Origin: Lewinellaceae bacterium
Lineage (GTDB): Bacteria > Bacteroidota > Bacteroidia > Chitinophagales > Saprospiraceae
NCBI GenBank assembly: GCA_020636075.1
Contig: JACJYO010000014.1
Coordinates: 1 to 64,000, forward strand
Direction: 5' to 3'
Length of the DNA: 64,000 bases
The notes beneath the pieces are model-generated. The model was given only the letters and a program-made list of their open reading frames with translations, did no database searches and was not told where the DNA came from. A program made the translations under genes and the position numbers. How positions within the stretch are numbered: the stretch's first letter is position 1; the number at the start of each line of letters is the position of its first letter. Below are positions 34,689 to 43,549 of the stretch, piece after piece.

Positions 34689-37640
34689 TTAATCGAAAAA
34701 AATAACGCTTCCGGTGAATTTACTTTGCCCCCGGCTTTTAACTTGAAAAAAATAAATGCCGGCAGAAAGGCCGTCGCGCTCCAGGCGGTATTTCCCGTCG
34801 GTAAACACTGCCGACCGTACCACCTGGCCAAATTGGTCAATCAACAAAAACTGATGCGCACCGGACCAGCCGTCCGGCAATGCAACCGTCACCGGCCCCG
34901 TGCCCGCAGGGTTGGGGAACACCTGCAATGCGCCAACCCCACCGGACGCCACCCCAGCATCGGTCAGCACCAGTATCAGGGGCTCGCGCACGGTATGCCA
35001 GGTCGTGTTGGTGATCACCGGGAGGTTGAAGTCGAAATAAATGCCGGCCGAATTTTCAATGACGGTTCCCGGCACATTTCCGCGCTTTTGCGCCACGCGA
35101 AAATCAACGTATCCCTGCGAACCTGCTGCATCGACGGCTTCCTGCGGCAGCCGGATACCCGGGAAGGTAAAGCGCAGCACCCCCTGGCCATCAATTTCAA
35201 ATTCGTACGGATGGCTGGAAGCACCCGGGCGCACTGTAGCCGGATCGAGGTAGGCGGAAAGTGTGTCGAGCAGGATCACCCGGAAGGCCGTGTCTGTGCC
35301 GGTATTTTGAAAACGGATGCGGTATTCGAGTTCGGTGTTTTCCAAAATAAAATGCTCGTCGGAAAAGCCGGTCGGGAAGGCCAGTTTATCGTTGGGGTCG
35401 TAGGAGTTGGTGATCACCCAACACAGGCTGGACAAAAACGGGTCGGCGTCGTTTTGCGGAAGCTGGTTGAAAAAACCCGTGCTGGGCGTAGCGCCGCTGC
35501 TGCCCACACAAGCTTCCACGGCGGCGATGGGCAGACTATTGCCCGGTGCGCCGGGTTCCTGCTCGGCCAAAAAATGCATCGTCGAACCGTTGGCGTACAC
35601 CGGAATTTCCATGGTTCCGCCTGCGGGAAGTTCAAAAGTACCCTGCTGCAAGAGCACGGCATCCTCGATGACGATGTAATCCAACGCGCCCTGCATGGGC
35701 TGGCTGCCGATATTTTTCAATTGAAACACGACACTGTCGTTGTGGCAGATGCCCGTCGCCTGGATCAATGCCCCCGACCACAGGGAATCAGGCTGGACAC
35801 ACAGGCTGTCGGGGAAAATATGCGCTTCCGAGCAAGCCACAAAACCCGCCTGTGCATCGCAGCTGACCAGGGCGGAAAATCTGAACCCGGCACAGTGCCC
35901 CGGCGGCAAATCTCCGAGTGGAAATGTGATCAGGTTCCCGTTTATCGCCGAGGGCGGAATGTCCGAATCGAGGAAGGCAAATACCCCGTCGAGCGTCATT
36001 TCCAGGTAAGCCTCCTCGGCTACGGTAGTGCCCTGGTTGCAGTAGGCCACGTGAAAAACCGTCGTATCACAAGGCCGCGCCTGCGAAATGGTGTGGTCAA
36101 CCGTCAGGTGAGGACAATCGATCAGGCTTTGCAAGGCAAAATCAAGCTGCACGGTATCGAGGTAACCAACCGAAACAGGCACCGCATTGGCACAGGCTCC
36201 CCAGTAATTTGTCGGAAGGATGAGCGTGACCACGTAGTCGCCCGTATCGCATTCGATACGATAGTTGCCCAGGCTGTCGGTATCGCCGAAAAAACTATGC
36301 AGGCTGTCCTGGTAAGCGTGTACGATCCAGTTTTCGAGCGGAATATCGCCGGCACTCAGACTGCAATCCACATCCAGGTCCTGAAAAACATTGCCCTCGA
36401 TGGCCCCGGCCTTGACAATACCGTTCACATCTGTGCGCACCATGTAGGCGTGGTTCAGCGTGGAAGGCCGGTTGGTGCCGCCCAACACGTAGCCGCCACC
36501 GGGGAACAAAACGATCCGGCTGAAGGCTTCCGGCCGTTGTTGCTGACCGATCGTACGCTCCCAAAGGGATTGGCCGTCGGGGGTTGTTTTGAGCAGGAGG
36601 CCGTCGGTTTCCTGGGCGAGGCTGTCGGTCACCACGCCCGTACCCACCAGGTCGCCGGAGGGATCTTCAACCAGGCCGTTCAGCACCGCCCCGCGGTCGG
36701 TCATGGGGAAATTTTGTTGCCAGATCAGGCTGCCGTCGGGCGCAATTTTTCGTAGAAACAATTCCCGGCCCGCGGCCAGGTCCAGTCCGGAAAGCAAGAG
36801 GTTGCCGTCGGTCAGGCCGGTCAGGGCAGTGCCCAGTTCCGAACCGGCGGGCGTCAGGTTGAAGGTGTTCAAAACGGCGCCATCAGGCAGGAGCCGCACC
36901 AGCCGGATTTGCCGCAGGGAAGTGTCGGCCGCGGAAACCGCGTTTTTCAAAACAAAATACCCGCCTGACGGCGCGGGAACCAGGCCTATGGCCGCTTCGA
37001 AGCCCGGTTCGCCCAGGTCCTGAAGCCAGACCACAGTACCTTGCGCATCGAGTTGGGCCACGGCCACATCCCGAAAATCGGGCGACCCGTTTTCCTGTTT
37101 TTCCAGCAAGGCCGCATAACCACCGCCGGGGGTTAGCACTAATTCTTTGGCGAAGGCATCACCCGGTGCGCTGAAAATTTCCGTATGCCAGTGCTGCGAA
37201 ATGCTGAGGGATGGTATGCCCGTATTTTCGACCGCCTGGAAAAGCGACAGGTAAACCTTGCGCATGCCGCCGGATTCGGCCAGCACTTCCTCGAGCACAA
37301 CAATGCTGTCTTTGGAAAGGGCAATGGCTGCCCGGGAAAAATGGTGAAAATCGTGGTCGATCGGGCCGGCGGGTACAATTTCCCAGGCCTGTCCATTGAT
37401 GATGCGGTGAAAATAGAACCGGGAAGTTGTTGAGGCATAATTGCTCAGGTTAAACCCGATGCTGTCTTTGAATCCGGTCAGGGCCGTTACGTAGGTGCCA
37501 TCGGCGGCGAACCCACCGCCCCCGCCGCCTTGTTGAAAGATGGTGATCCCCCAACCCTGCCCCTGCAGCTGGCCGAAACCGAGGGCCAGAAAAACCGCCA
37601 ATGCCAGGAGCCTGTGTTTATTTCGTTGTTCGAGTTGCAT
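34689..37640 (-). CDS. Large secreted protein with T9SS type A sorting domain
   Basis: A 983-residue secreted protein. The signal peptide is at MQLEQRNKHRLLALAVFLALGFG. Residues ~30-420 look like propeller-type repeats (LLSGLDLAAGRELFLRKIAP, GGYVLGGTNRPS). The centre has SdrD-like and DUF11-like beta domains (FQDLDVDCSLSAGDIPLENW; NDKLAFPTGFSDEHFILENT, then ELEYRIRFQNTGTDTAFRVI). The last ~80 residues are a type IX secretion C-terminal domain (LQVFPNPAGTGPVTV, LSAGIYFFQVKSRG). It would be carried across the outer membrane by T9SS and attached to the surface. ATG 37640 is chosen for the signal peptide; the frame is open to 37733. Function beyond surface display is unknown. Confidence 0.82.
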   Translation of the reverse strand: MQLEQRNKHRLLALAVFLALGFGQLQGQGWGITIFQQGGGGGGFAADGTYVTALTGFKDSIGFNLSNYASTTSRFYFHRIINGQAWEIVPAGPIDHDFHHFSRAAIALSKDSIVVLEEVLAESGGMRKVYLSLFQAVENTGIPSLSISQHWHTEIFSAPGDAFAKELVLTPGGGYAALLEKQENGSPDFRDVAVAQLDAQGTVVWLQDLGEPGFEAAIGLVPAPSGGYFVLKNAVSAADTSLRQIRLVRLLPDGAVLNTFNLTPAGSELGTALTGLTDGNLLLSGLDLAAGRELFLRKIAPDGSLIWQQNFPMTDRGAVLNGLVEDPSGDLVGTGVVTDSLAQETDGLLLKTTPDGQSLWERTIGQQQRPEAFSRIVLFPGGGYVLGGTNRPSTLNHAYMVRTDVNGIVKAGAIEGNVFQDLDVDCSLSAGDIPLENWIVHAYQDSLHSFFGDTDSLGNYRIECDTGDYVVTLILPTNYWGACANAVPVSVGYLDTVQLDFALQSLIDCPHLTVDHTISQARPCDTTVFHVAYCNQGTTVAEEAYLEMTLDGVFAFLDSDIPPSAINGNLITFPLGDLPPGHCAGFRFSALVSCDAQAGFVACSEAHIFPDSLCVQPDSLWSGALIQATGICHNDSVVFQLKNIGSQPMQGALDYIVIEDAVLLQQGTFELPAGGTMEIPVYANGSTMHFLAEQEPGAPGNSLPIAAVEACVGSSGATPSTGFFNQLPQNDADPFLSSLCWVITNSYDPNDKLAFPTGFSDEHFILENTELEYRIRFQNTGTDTAFRVILLDTLSAYLDPATVRPGASSHPYEFEIDGQGVLRFTFPGIRLPQEAVDAAGSQGYVDFRVAQKRGNVPGTVIENSAGIYFDFNLPVITNTTWHTVREPLILVLTDAGVASGGVGALQVFPNPAGTGPVTVALPDGWSGAHQFLLIDQFGQVVRSAVFTDGKYRLERDGLSAGIYFFQVKSRGQSKFTGSVIFFD

Positions 37641-37843
37641 GATTGAATTTTTAAGATGAACAAATCCCGGTGCATACACCCGCTTTTCAGCAGGTACAAA
37701 GCACATGGTTTGTTCGCCCGTTTTCAAAAACAAAAAACAAATTTTGTGGAAATAAAAAATTTGTCAATTGATATCATTTTCTATTCAAAATATATTTTTA
37801 CAAAAAACAACCCGGTTATTTGTGGAATAAATTGTATCAAAAA

Positions 37844-39268
37844 ATGGCAAATCCGGTTCTGTACGATGTTCTTCTGAGTTTTGACAAAGCCGAATTGCGG
37901 CGTTTCGGCAAGCTCGTGCGCTCGCCGTTTTTTACCCACCGTTCGGAGCTGGAGCGCATGTTCAGCTTTTTGGCGGGCTGCCTTTACCGGGGCCGGGCCC
38001 TGCCCGGAAAGGATGTTTTGTTTAAAAAATCATTTCCGGAAAAAACCTACGACGATTTGTTGCTGCGGGCCACAATGAGCGACCTGCGCGAACTGATGGA
38101 GGATTTTCTGATCTGGCAAAAACTGCGTGGCGACAAGTTCCGCGCCCGGCTGGCCCTGGCCGCCCAATACCGCGAACGCAACCTGGCCAAATTTTTCAGC
38201 CAAACCATGAAAAAGGCGGCAGAAGAACTGGACAGCGACCCCTACAAAAATGCCGAGCATTTGGCCCAGCGGCTCGATTTTCAATTGGAAAAAGCGCATT
38301 TTCAAACCCAAACCGTACGCACAGCGGCGCTCCCGTTGCAGGCCATTTCCAATTCGATCGACCTGCTCTACCTGGCTCAAAAACTCCGGCACGCCTGCAC
38401 CCAACTGTCTCACCAGGCTGTTTTTAAAACTCGGTACGACTTCGGACTGCTGCCCCGGGTACTCGAGGACGTGGAAACGGGCGGGCACCTGAACACGCCG
38501 GCGGTGGCGCTGTACTACTATTGCTACCGGTTTCTGACCGAACAATACAGCCTCGAGTATTTCCGGCGTTTCCGGGCCGAGCTGCGGCAAAACGGCAACG
38601 CGTTCCCCGACGGCGAACTCAAAGGGCTGTACCTGTTTGCCATAAATTTTTGCATCCGGAAACTGAACGAGGGCAGCGAACCCTTCATTCGGGAGGGCTG
38701 GGAACTATACCAGGAAGGTTTGGCCAAGGGTTTTTTGCTCGAACACGGGCGGCTGTCGGGGTTTACCTTCAACAACGTGGTCGCTTTCGGGATCAAACTC
38801 GAAGCCTTTCGCGAGGTTGAAATTTTTATACAAAAGTACCGCAAGGTGCTGGAGCCCGCCCAGCAGGAAGGCTTTGTCAACTTTAACCTGGCGCGCTTGG
38901 AATACAGCCGACACCAGTTCAGCGCGGCGCTCCGGCTCTTGCAAACCGCCGATTTCAAAGACCTGATCAACAACCTGATCGCCAAAACGCTCCAGTTGAA
39001 AATTTACTACGAACTCGGCGAATTTGACTTGCTGGAGTCGCACCTCGATAGTTTCCGGACGTTTATCCGGCGGCGCGAACTGAGCGACTACCACCGCGCC
39101 AATTTTACTAATATCATCGGGCTGGTACGGAAATTAACGGCGCTGCCGCCCGGCGAAAAGCAGGCAAAATCGGCCCTGCGCACTGCAATTGAAAACACGG
39201 AAATTCTGACCGAACGGGACTGGCTTTTGGACATGCTTGGCAAAACCGGCCCTGGATCGGGCAATTAG
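37844..39268 (+). CDS. Hypothetical helical-repeat protein
   Basis: A 474-residue cytoplasmic protein (no signal peptide), starting MANPVLYDVLLSFDKAELRR. It is rich in Leu, Arg, Phe and Glu, with helix-sized periods throughout and TPR-like pairs such as NFNLARLEYSRHQFSAALRL. No domain is recognised. Proteins of this kind are seen in Saprospiria-type genomes as uncharacterised. The gene is divergent from the T9SS protein gene and 64 bases upstream of the M1 peptidase gene. Confidence 0.6.
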   Translation: MANPVLYDVLLSFDKAELRRFGKLVRSPFFTHRSELERMFSFLAGCLYRGRALPGKDVLFKKSFPEKTYDDLLLRATMSDLRELMEDFLIWQKLRGDKFRARLALAAQYRERNLAKFFSQTMKKAAEELDSDPYKNAEHLAQRLDFQLEKAHFQTQTVRTAALPLQAISNSIDLLYLAQKLRHACTQLSHQAVFKTRYDFGLLPRVLEDVETGGHLNTPAVALYYYCYRFLTEQYSLEYFRRFRAELRQNGNAFPDGELKGLYLFAINFCIRKLNEGSEPFIREGWELYQEGLAKGFLLEHGRLSGFTFNNVVAFGIKLEAFREVEIFIQKYRKVLEPAQQEGFVNFNLARLEYSRHQFSAALRLLQTADFKDLINNLIAKTLQLKIYYELGEFDLLESHLDSFRTFIRRRELSDYHRANFTNIIGLVRKLTALPPGEKQAKSALRTAIENTEILTERDWLLDMLGKTGPGSGN

Positions 39269-39332
39269 AGCGCCAATTGCCGCTATTAGCCAAAACCGGG
39301 TTTCCATTTGCGCCAATTTTGAAATAAAAAAG

Positions 39333-41306
39333 ATGAATATGCCTTTAAAATCGCTTGGGTGTTTCCTGGCTTTTCTGCTCTGGAACACCGCGCTGACGGC
39401 ACAACGCCTTGCGCCGCCTGAAGAACTACAGCAATTGCATTGCCACAAACCGGAAACAGTTTCCCGCCATTTTCAAAGTACCGAACGCTCCGCCGCAGGG
39501 GATTCCTACGATCTGGGGTACCTGCGCTGCTTTTGGACCGTCGACCCTGCCGTGCATTACATCCAGGGGCATGTGACGACGTATTTCACCGCGAAAGTGG
39601 ACGCCCTTGCCGAACTGGGATTTGACCTGAGCCTGAACATGCAGATCGACTCCGTGCGCTACCACGGCCAACTTTTAACCTATACCCACGATTCCGACGA
39701 CGCGCTGAAGGTTTTGCTGCCCAATCCCCTGGCGGCTGGAATTCGGGACTCGGTGACCATTTTTTATCAGGGCGCCCCTGTAGATGGACAAGCATTCGGC
39801 ACGTTCATTACCTCAAACCACAATGGCACACCCGTGCTGTGGACACTTAGTCAGCCTTTCGGCGCCTTGCAATGGTGGCCTTGCAAACAAAGCCTGTCGG
39901 ACAAGGCCGACTCCATCGATATCCAGGTGACAGTGCCTGCGGGCTACAAGGTGGCCAGCAACGGATTGCTGCAATCGGTTACCCCCGGCCCGAATGGCTA
40001 CGTGTATCACTGGCACAGCAAATACCCGATCGCTACTTACCTCGTGGCCATTGGTGTGACCAACTATGAGGAATACACGGAATACGTGCCATACCCGGGC
40101 GGGACGATTCCGGTGCTGAATTACTGGTATCCGGAATTTGTCGACCAGGCGCAAACGGAAACCGGCGTGACGGTAGAGATCATGCAGTTGTTTAACGATC
40201 ACGCAGGGCTGTATCCGTTTTACGAAGAAAAATACGGGCATGCGCACTTCGGCTTTGGCGGTGGCATGGAGCACCAAACCATGAGTTTTATGATTGGCGC
40301 CAACTATGGCCTGATTGCCCACGAACTGGCTCACCAGTGGTTTGGCGACAAAGTGACCTGTGGCAGCTGGCAACACATCTGGCTCAACGAGGGTTTTGCA
40401 ACCTACTTCGAAGGCCTGAGCCGCGAAGCCTATTTCTCGCCTGCGACCTGGTACAATTGGAAACTGGGCAAAAAAAACAACGTGACGTCTCAACCGGGGG
40501 GCTCGGTTTTTGTGCCCGACACTACTGACATTAACCGCATTTTTGATGGCCGCCTGAGCTACAACAAAGGCGCTTGCCTCCTGCACATGCTGCGTTGGAT
40601 GCTGGGCGACGACACATTTTTTCAGGGTATCCGCAGTTATCTGAACGATCCCAAACTGGCATTCAACTTCGCCTATACTGCCGACCTGCAAGCGCACCTG
40701 GAAGCTGCCAGCGGGCAGGACCTGGAGCGCTTTTTCGAGCAATGGTTTTACGGAGAGGGCTACCCGACGTATACGCTGAACTGGGCACAGAACAAGGGTT
40801 TTTTCGAGGGCTGGATGGATCAATCGGCCTCTATGCCCGGTTCGGTCCCGGTGTTCGATATTCCGGTGCCGGTGCGCGTTTACGGTCTTGACCAGGACTC
40901 AACGCTGGTGCTCCAGCCCGGCCCGAACGGCACGGCTTATTTCAGCGTACTTATACCATTTCAGATTGATTCCGTGGCAATTGATCCCGATTTGTGGATC
41001 TTATCCGGACAAAACAGCGTGGTTAAGCTCATCGACGCGGTGCATACTCCGGTCATTGCGCTGGGTTTGCGCGTAGCGCCAAATCCCGTGACTGATATCT
41101 TTCGGATTAGCGGTGCGCAACTCCCGGGCAATGGGAGACTGCGTGTAGTGGATGTACTTGGCCAAACGCTGTTCGATCAGGCTGTGCCGCGCCAGGCAGA
41201 CGATTGGCAAATGACAATTGATCTGGGTGCGCAACCTGCCGGAGTTTATTTCCTTCAAATTGAAGGTGCCGGTTGGATAAGCGAAACGGTGCGTCTGGTG
41301 AAGTAG
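39333..41306 (+). CDS. Secreted M1 family aminopeptidase with T9SS sorting domain
   Basis: A 657-residue M1 metallopeptidase. Signal peptide MPLKSLGCFLAFLLWNTALTAQ (ATG 39333 or 39339). The substrate-anchor region GGGMEHQTMSFM corresponds to the GAMEN motif of the family but is altered. The zinc site HELAHQWFGD plus the downstream Glu in NEGFATYFE is intact. The last ~80 residues are a type IX secretion domain (LRVAPNPVTDIFRISG, QPAGVYFLQIEG). Such enzymes remove N-terminal residues from peptides at the cell surface for nutrition. The hypothetical gene upstream is probably cotranscribed. Confidence 0.88.
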   Translation: MNMPLKSLGCFLAFLLWNTALTAQRLAPPEELQQLHCHKPETVSRHFQSTERSAAGDSYDLGYLRCFWTVDPAVHYIQGHVTTYFTAKVDALAELGFDLSLNMQIDSVRYHGQLLTYTHDSDDALKVLLPNPLAAGIRDSVTIFYQGAPVDGQAFGTFITSNHNGTPVLWTLSQPFGALQWWPCKQSLSDKADSIDIQVTVPAGYKVASNGLLQSVTPGPNGYVYHWHSKYPIATYLVAIGVTNYEEYTEYVPYPGGTIPVLNYWYPEFVDQAQTETGVTVEIMQLFNDHAGLYPFYEEKYGHAHFGFGGGMEHQTMSFMIGANYGLIAHELAHQWFGDKVTCGSWQHIWLNEGFATYFEGLSREAYFSPATWYNWKLGKKNNVTSQPGGSVFVPDTTDINRIFDGRLSYNKGACLLHMLRWMLGDDTFFQGIRSYLNDPKLAFNFAYTADLQAHLEAASGQDLERFFEQWFYGEGYPTYTLNWAQNKGFFEGWMDQSASMPGSVPVFDIPVPVRVYGLDQDSTLVLQPGPNGTAYFSVLIPFQIDSVAIDPDLWILSGQNSVVKLIDAVHTPVIALGLRVAPNPVTDIFRISGAQLPGNGRLRVVDVLGQTLFDQAVPRQADDWQMTIDLGAQPAGVYFLQIEGAGWISETVRLVK

Positions 41307-41358
41307 TCGCGAGGAAATGAAGGTGTATCATAGGTCCTCGCGCGCAGACGATTCCAAA

Positions 41359-41427
41359 TTTTCACCACGGAGACGCGGAGGCCACGGAGTTTAATCCTCT
41401 GTGGCCTCCGCGTCTCCGTGGTGAAAA
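41359..41427. repeat. Long hairpin with conserved tail (copy B)
   Basis: Arms TTTTCACCACGGAGACGCGG and continuation AGGCCACGGAG pair with the complement at 41397-41427, one mismatch in 31 bp. The tail TCTACGGCGGG (41434-41444), then TATTTC, CCC and TTTTGA matches the tail at 27225-27250. It lies 100 bases before the TMTC-like gene. Confidence 0.8.
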
Positions 41428-41526
41428 AAATATTCTACGGCGGGTATTTCAGATTTCTCCCTTTTGATACGGCCTCTACCAGACAACTTGCGATATTTGC
41501 CCTCCGTTTTCACGAAAACAAGGATC

Positions 41527-43512
41527 ATGGCAGCCAAGGGCAAACGCAATAAACCCAACCTAAAAGGCAAACGCAGCGCACAGGCGGAAAAAGCAGCTTC
41601 TCCGAAGCAAAAACGCTCGGTGCAGCTGTACACCACCTTTCAAAAAGGATTCTGGCGCCAGCACTGGTTGCCGGTACTTTTGCTATTGGGTATTCCATTT
41701 GCTTTGTATGCAGTGGCGATTCGCTTTGGGTATGTACTCGATGACCAAATGGTGTACTGGCAAAATGCCTATGTGCAAAAAGGCTTTGCAGGCATTCGGG
41801 ACATATTTGGGTATGATAGTTTTATGGGCTATTTCCAGAAAAAGGAAAACCTGTTTTTGCTGGAAGGCGGTCGCTATCGCCCCCTTTCGTTGGCCACTTT
41901 TGCTATGGAAGTGGGCTTGTTTGGAGAAAAACAGACCCATATCAGCCACTTTCTCAATATCCTGTTCTATGGGATAACCGGGGTTGTTTTATACCGCGTT
42001 TTGCTGGGCTTTTTCCCGCTTAAAGAAAATGGACGCTGGTATTTCAGTGCGGCATTTATAGGCGCTTTGCTTTTTGTACTGCACCCTCTGCATTCGGAGG
42101 CTGTGGCAAATATCAAAGGCCGCGATGAAATTCTTGCCTTGTTGTTCAGCCTTTCCGCCTTATATGCTTCGCTGAAATATTTTGACACCGACCGCAGTGG
42201 ATGGAATTGGGCGGCGGGCTTTCTGTTGCTCCTGGGTTTGTTTGCCAAGGAAAATGCGCTGACTTTTTTGGCAGTAATTCCGCTGACAGTGTGGTTTTTG
42301 ACCAAGGCGCCAATTGGCCGCATTGTTACCGCCAGTGTGCCGTTATTGCTGGCAGCACTGGTTTTTATCATCATCCGCTATCAGGCGCTGGGCTTTATGC
42401 TCGATCACGGCAAATCAGTGGGTGATCTGATGAACAATCCCTTCCTGGGCATGACCGCTGGTGAAAAACTGGCCACGACCTTTTTGACACTGGGTTGGTA
42501 TATCAAATTGTTGTTCTGGCCCCACCCGCTCACGCACGACTATTACCCCTATCACGTGCCCAAAGTCGACTGGGCCGACTGGAGGGCGCTGTTGTCGCTG
42601 GCGCTGTATTTAGGCCTGGGGATATGGGCGTTGCTGAATATCAAAAAACGGCAGGTGCCTGCTTATGCGATTTTGTTTTGGCTGCTTACGCTGAGCATTG
42701 TTTCCAACTTGTTCGTCTCGGTCGGTACGTTTATGAACGAGCGTTTTGCCTTTATGCCGTCTGTGGCTTTCAGTCTGCTTTCGGGTTGGTTTTTGGCGAT
42801 AAAACTGCCGGAATGGTTTAAGGAAAAACCTAACCAACCGTACTGGTTGGGCGTGGGTATGGCGCTCCTTGTGGCAGGCGCCTATAGTTGGCTCACCTTT
42901 AAACGCGTACCCGAATGGAAAGACGCGCTTTCCCTCAATGGCTCGGCCGTCAAAACCTCACCCAATAGTGCACGTTCGCATTGTTTTTATGTCACGGCGC
43001 TGTATGACAATGTTTATTTAAAAGAAAAAGAACCGACCGAAAAGGCGCGCTGGGTGGATACCATGGAATACCATATCAATCGCTCGCTGGAAATCAATCC
43101 CGATTATGGTTCTGCATTGGTAATGAAAGGTGCCATTGCTGCTGCGCGTTTTGAGCAAGACCGGCAAATGGATAAGCTGTTCCATGAGTTTAGCATTGTT
43201 TTGGAAAAAATTCCGAACAACGCCAATTTCCGGCCGTTCTTTGATCAATACATGAAGTACCTCGCATCCAGCGGTGGTAACCCGAATAAGATTCACGCTT
43301 TCTGTTATCAAATGGGCTATGAATATTTTTTCAAAGAGAAGGGCGATATAAACAACGCCATAGCTGTACTGGAGCACGCTTTGCCCACACAATGGGAAGA
43401 CGAGCGCGTGCTGAATGCCTTGGCAGAAGTGTATACCGCTGCCGGTAATACGGCCAAGGCAGCTGAAATGAAGAGCCGGGCAGAAGCGTCTTCGAAAGTT
43501 TTGGTCCGGTAA
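41527..43512 (+). CDS. TMTC-like multi-pass membrane protein with TPR tail
   Basis: A 661-residue protein with a Lys-rich N-terminus (MAAKGKRNKPNLKGKRSAQA) and about ten membrane helices over residues 60-480. It carries the recurring block LFVLHPLHSEAVANIKGRDE, close to the HP-x-H-x-EAV region of TMTC/DUF1736 O-mannosyltransferase-type proteins. The C-terminal ~170 residues (YHINRSLEINPDYGSALVMK, AIAVLEHALPTQWEDERVLN) are TPR repeats. Probably a GT-C glycosyltransferase acting on exported proteins or surface glycans; the substrate is unknown. The stop codon (43510-43512) is provided by the 23-base repeat 43510-43532. Confidence 0.72.
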   Translation: MAAKGKRNKPNLKGKRSAQAEKAASPKQKRSVQLYTTFQKGFWRQHWLPVLLLLGIPFALYAVAIRFGYVLDDQMVYWQNAYVQKGFAGIRDIFGYDSFMGYFQKKENLFLLEGGRYRPLSLATFAMEVGLFGEKQTHISHFLNILFYGITGVVLYRVLLGFFPLKENGRWYFSAAFIGALLFVLHPLHSEAVANIKGRDEILALLFSLSALYASLKYFDTDRSGWNWAAGFLLLLGLFAKENALTFLAVIPLTVWFLTKAPIGRIVTASVPLLLAALVFIIIRYQALGFMLDHGKSVGDLMNNPFLGMTAGEKLATTFLTLGWYIKLLFWPHPLTHDYYPYHVPKVDWADWRALLSLALYLGLGIWALLNIKKRQVPAYAILFWLLTLSIVSNLFVSVGTFMNERFAFMPSVAFSLLSGWFLAIKLPEWFKEKPNQPYWLGVGMALLVAGAYSWLTFKRVPEWKDALSLNGSAVKTSPNSARSHCFYVTALYDNVYLKEKEPTEKARWVDTMEYHINRSLEINPDYGSALVMKGAIAAARFEQDRQMDKLFHEFSIVLEKIPNNANFRPFFDQYMKYLASSGGNPNKIHAFCYQMGYEYFFKEKGDINNAIAVLEHALPTQWEDERVLNALAEVYTAAGNTAKAAEMKSRAEASSKVLVR

Positions 43513-43532
43513 CCCTCCAACCAGAAACCTTC
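43510..43532. repeat. Solo copy of 23-bp repeat arm
   Basis: TAACCCTCCAACCAGAAACC plus TTC is identical to 31381-31403, the right arm of the hairpin 31315-31413. Here no partner arm is seen. It supplies the stop codon of the TMTC-like gene and lies before metF. Confidence 0.8.
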
Positions 43533-43549
43533 TAACGTTCTAACATTAA

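Noticed and set aside
34608..36755. 715-aa plus-strand open frame
   Set aside because: Antisense of the large T9SS-domain gene; rich in His/Arg/Gly with no domain and no start signals; the opposite strand codes recognised domains.
43513..43549. SAM riboswitch before metF
   Set aside because: Only 37 bases lie between the two genes, too few for any known SAM aptamer, and no matching fold is seen.
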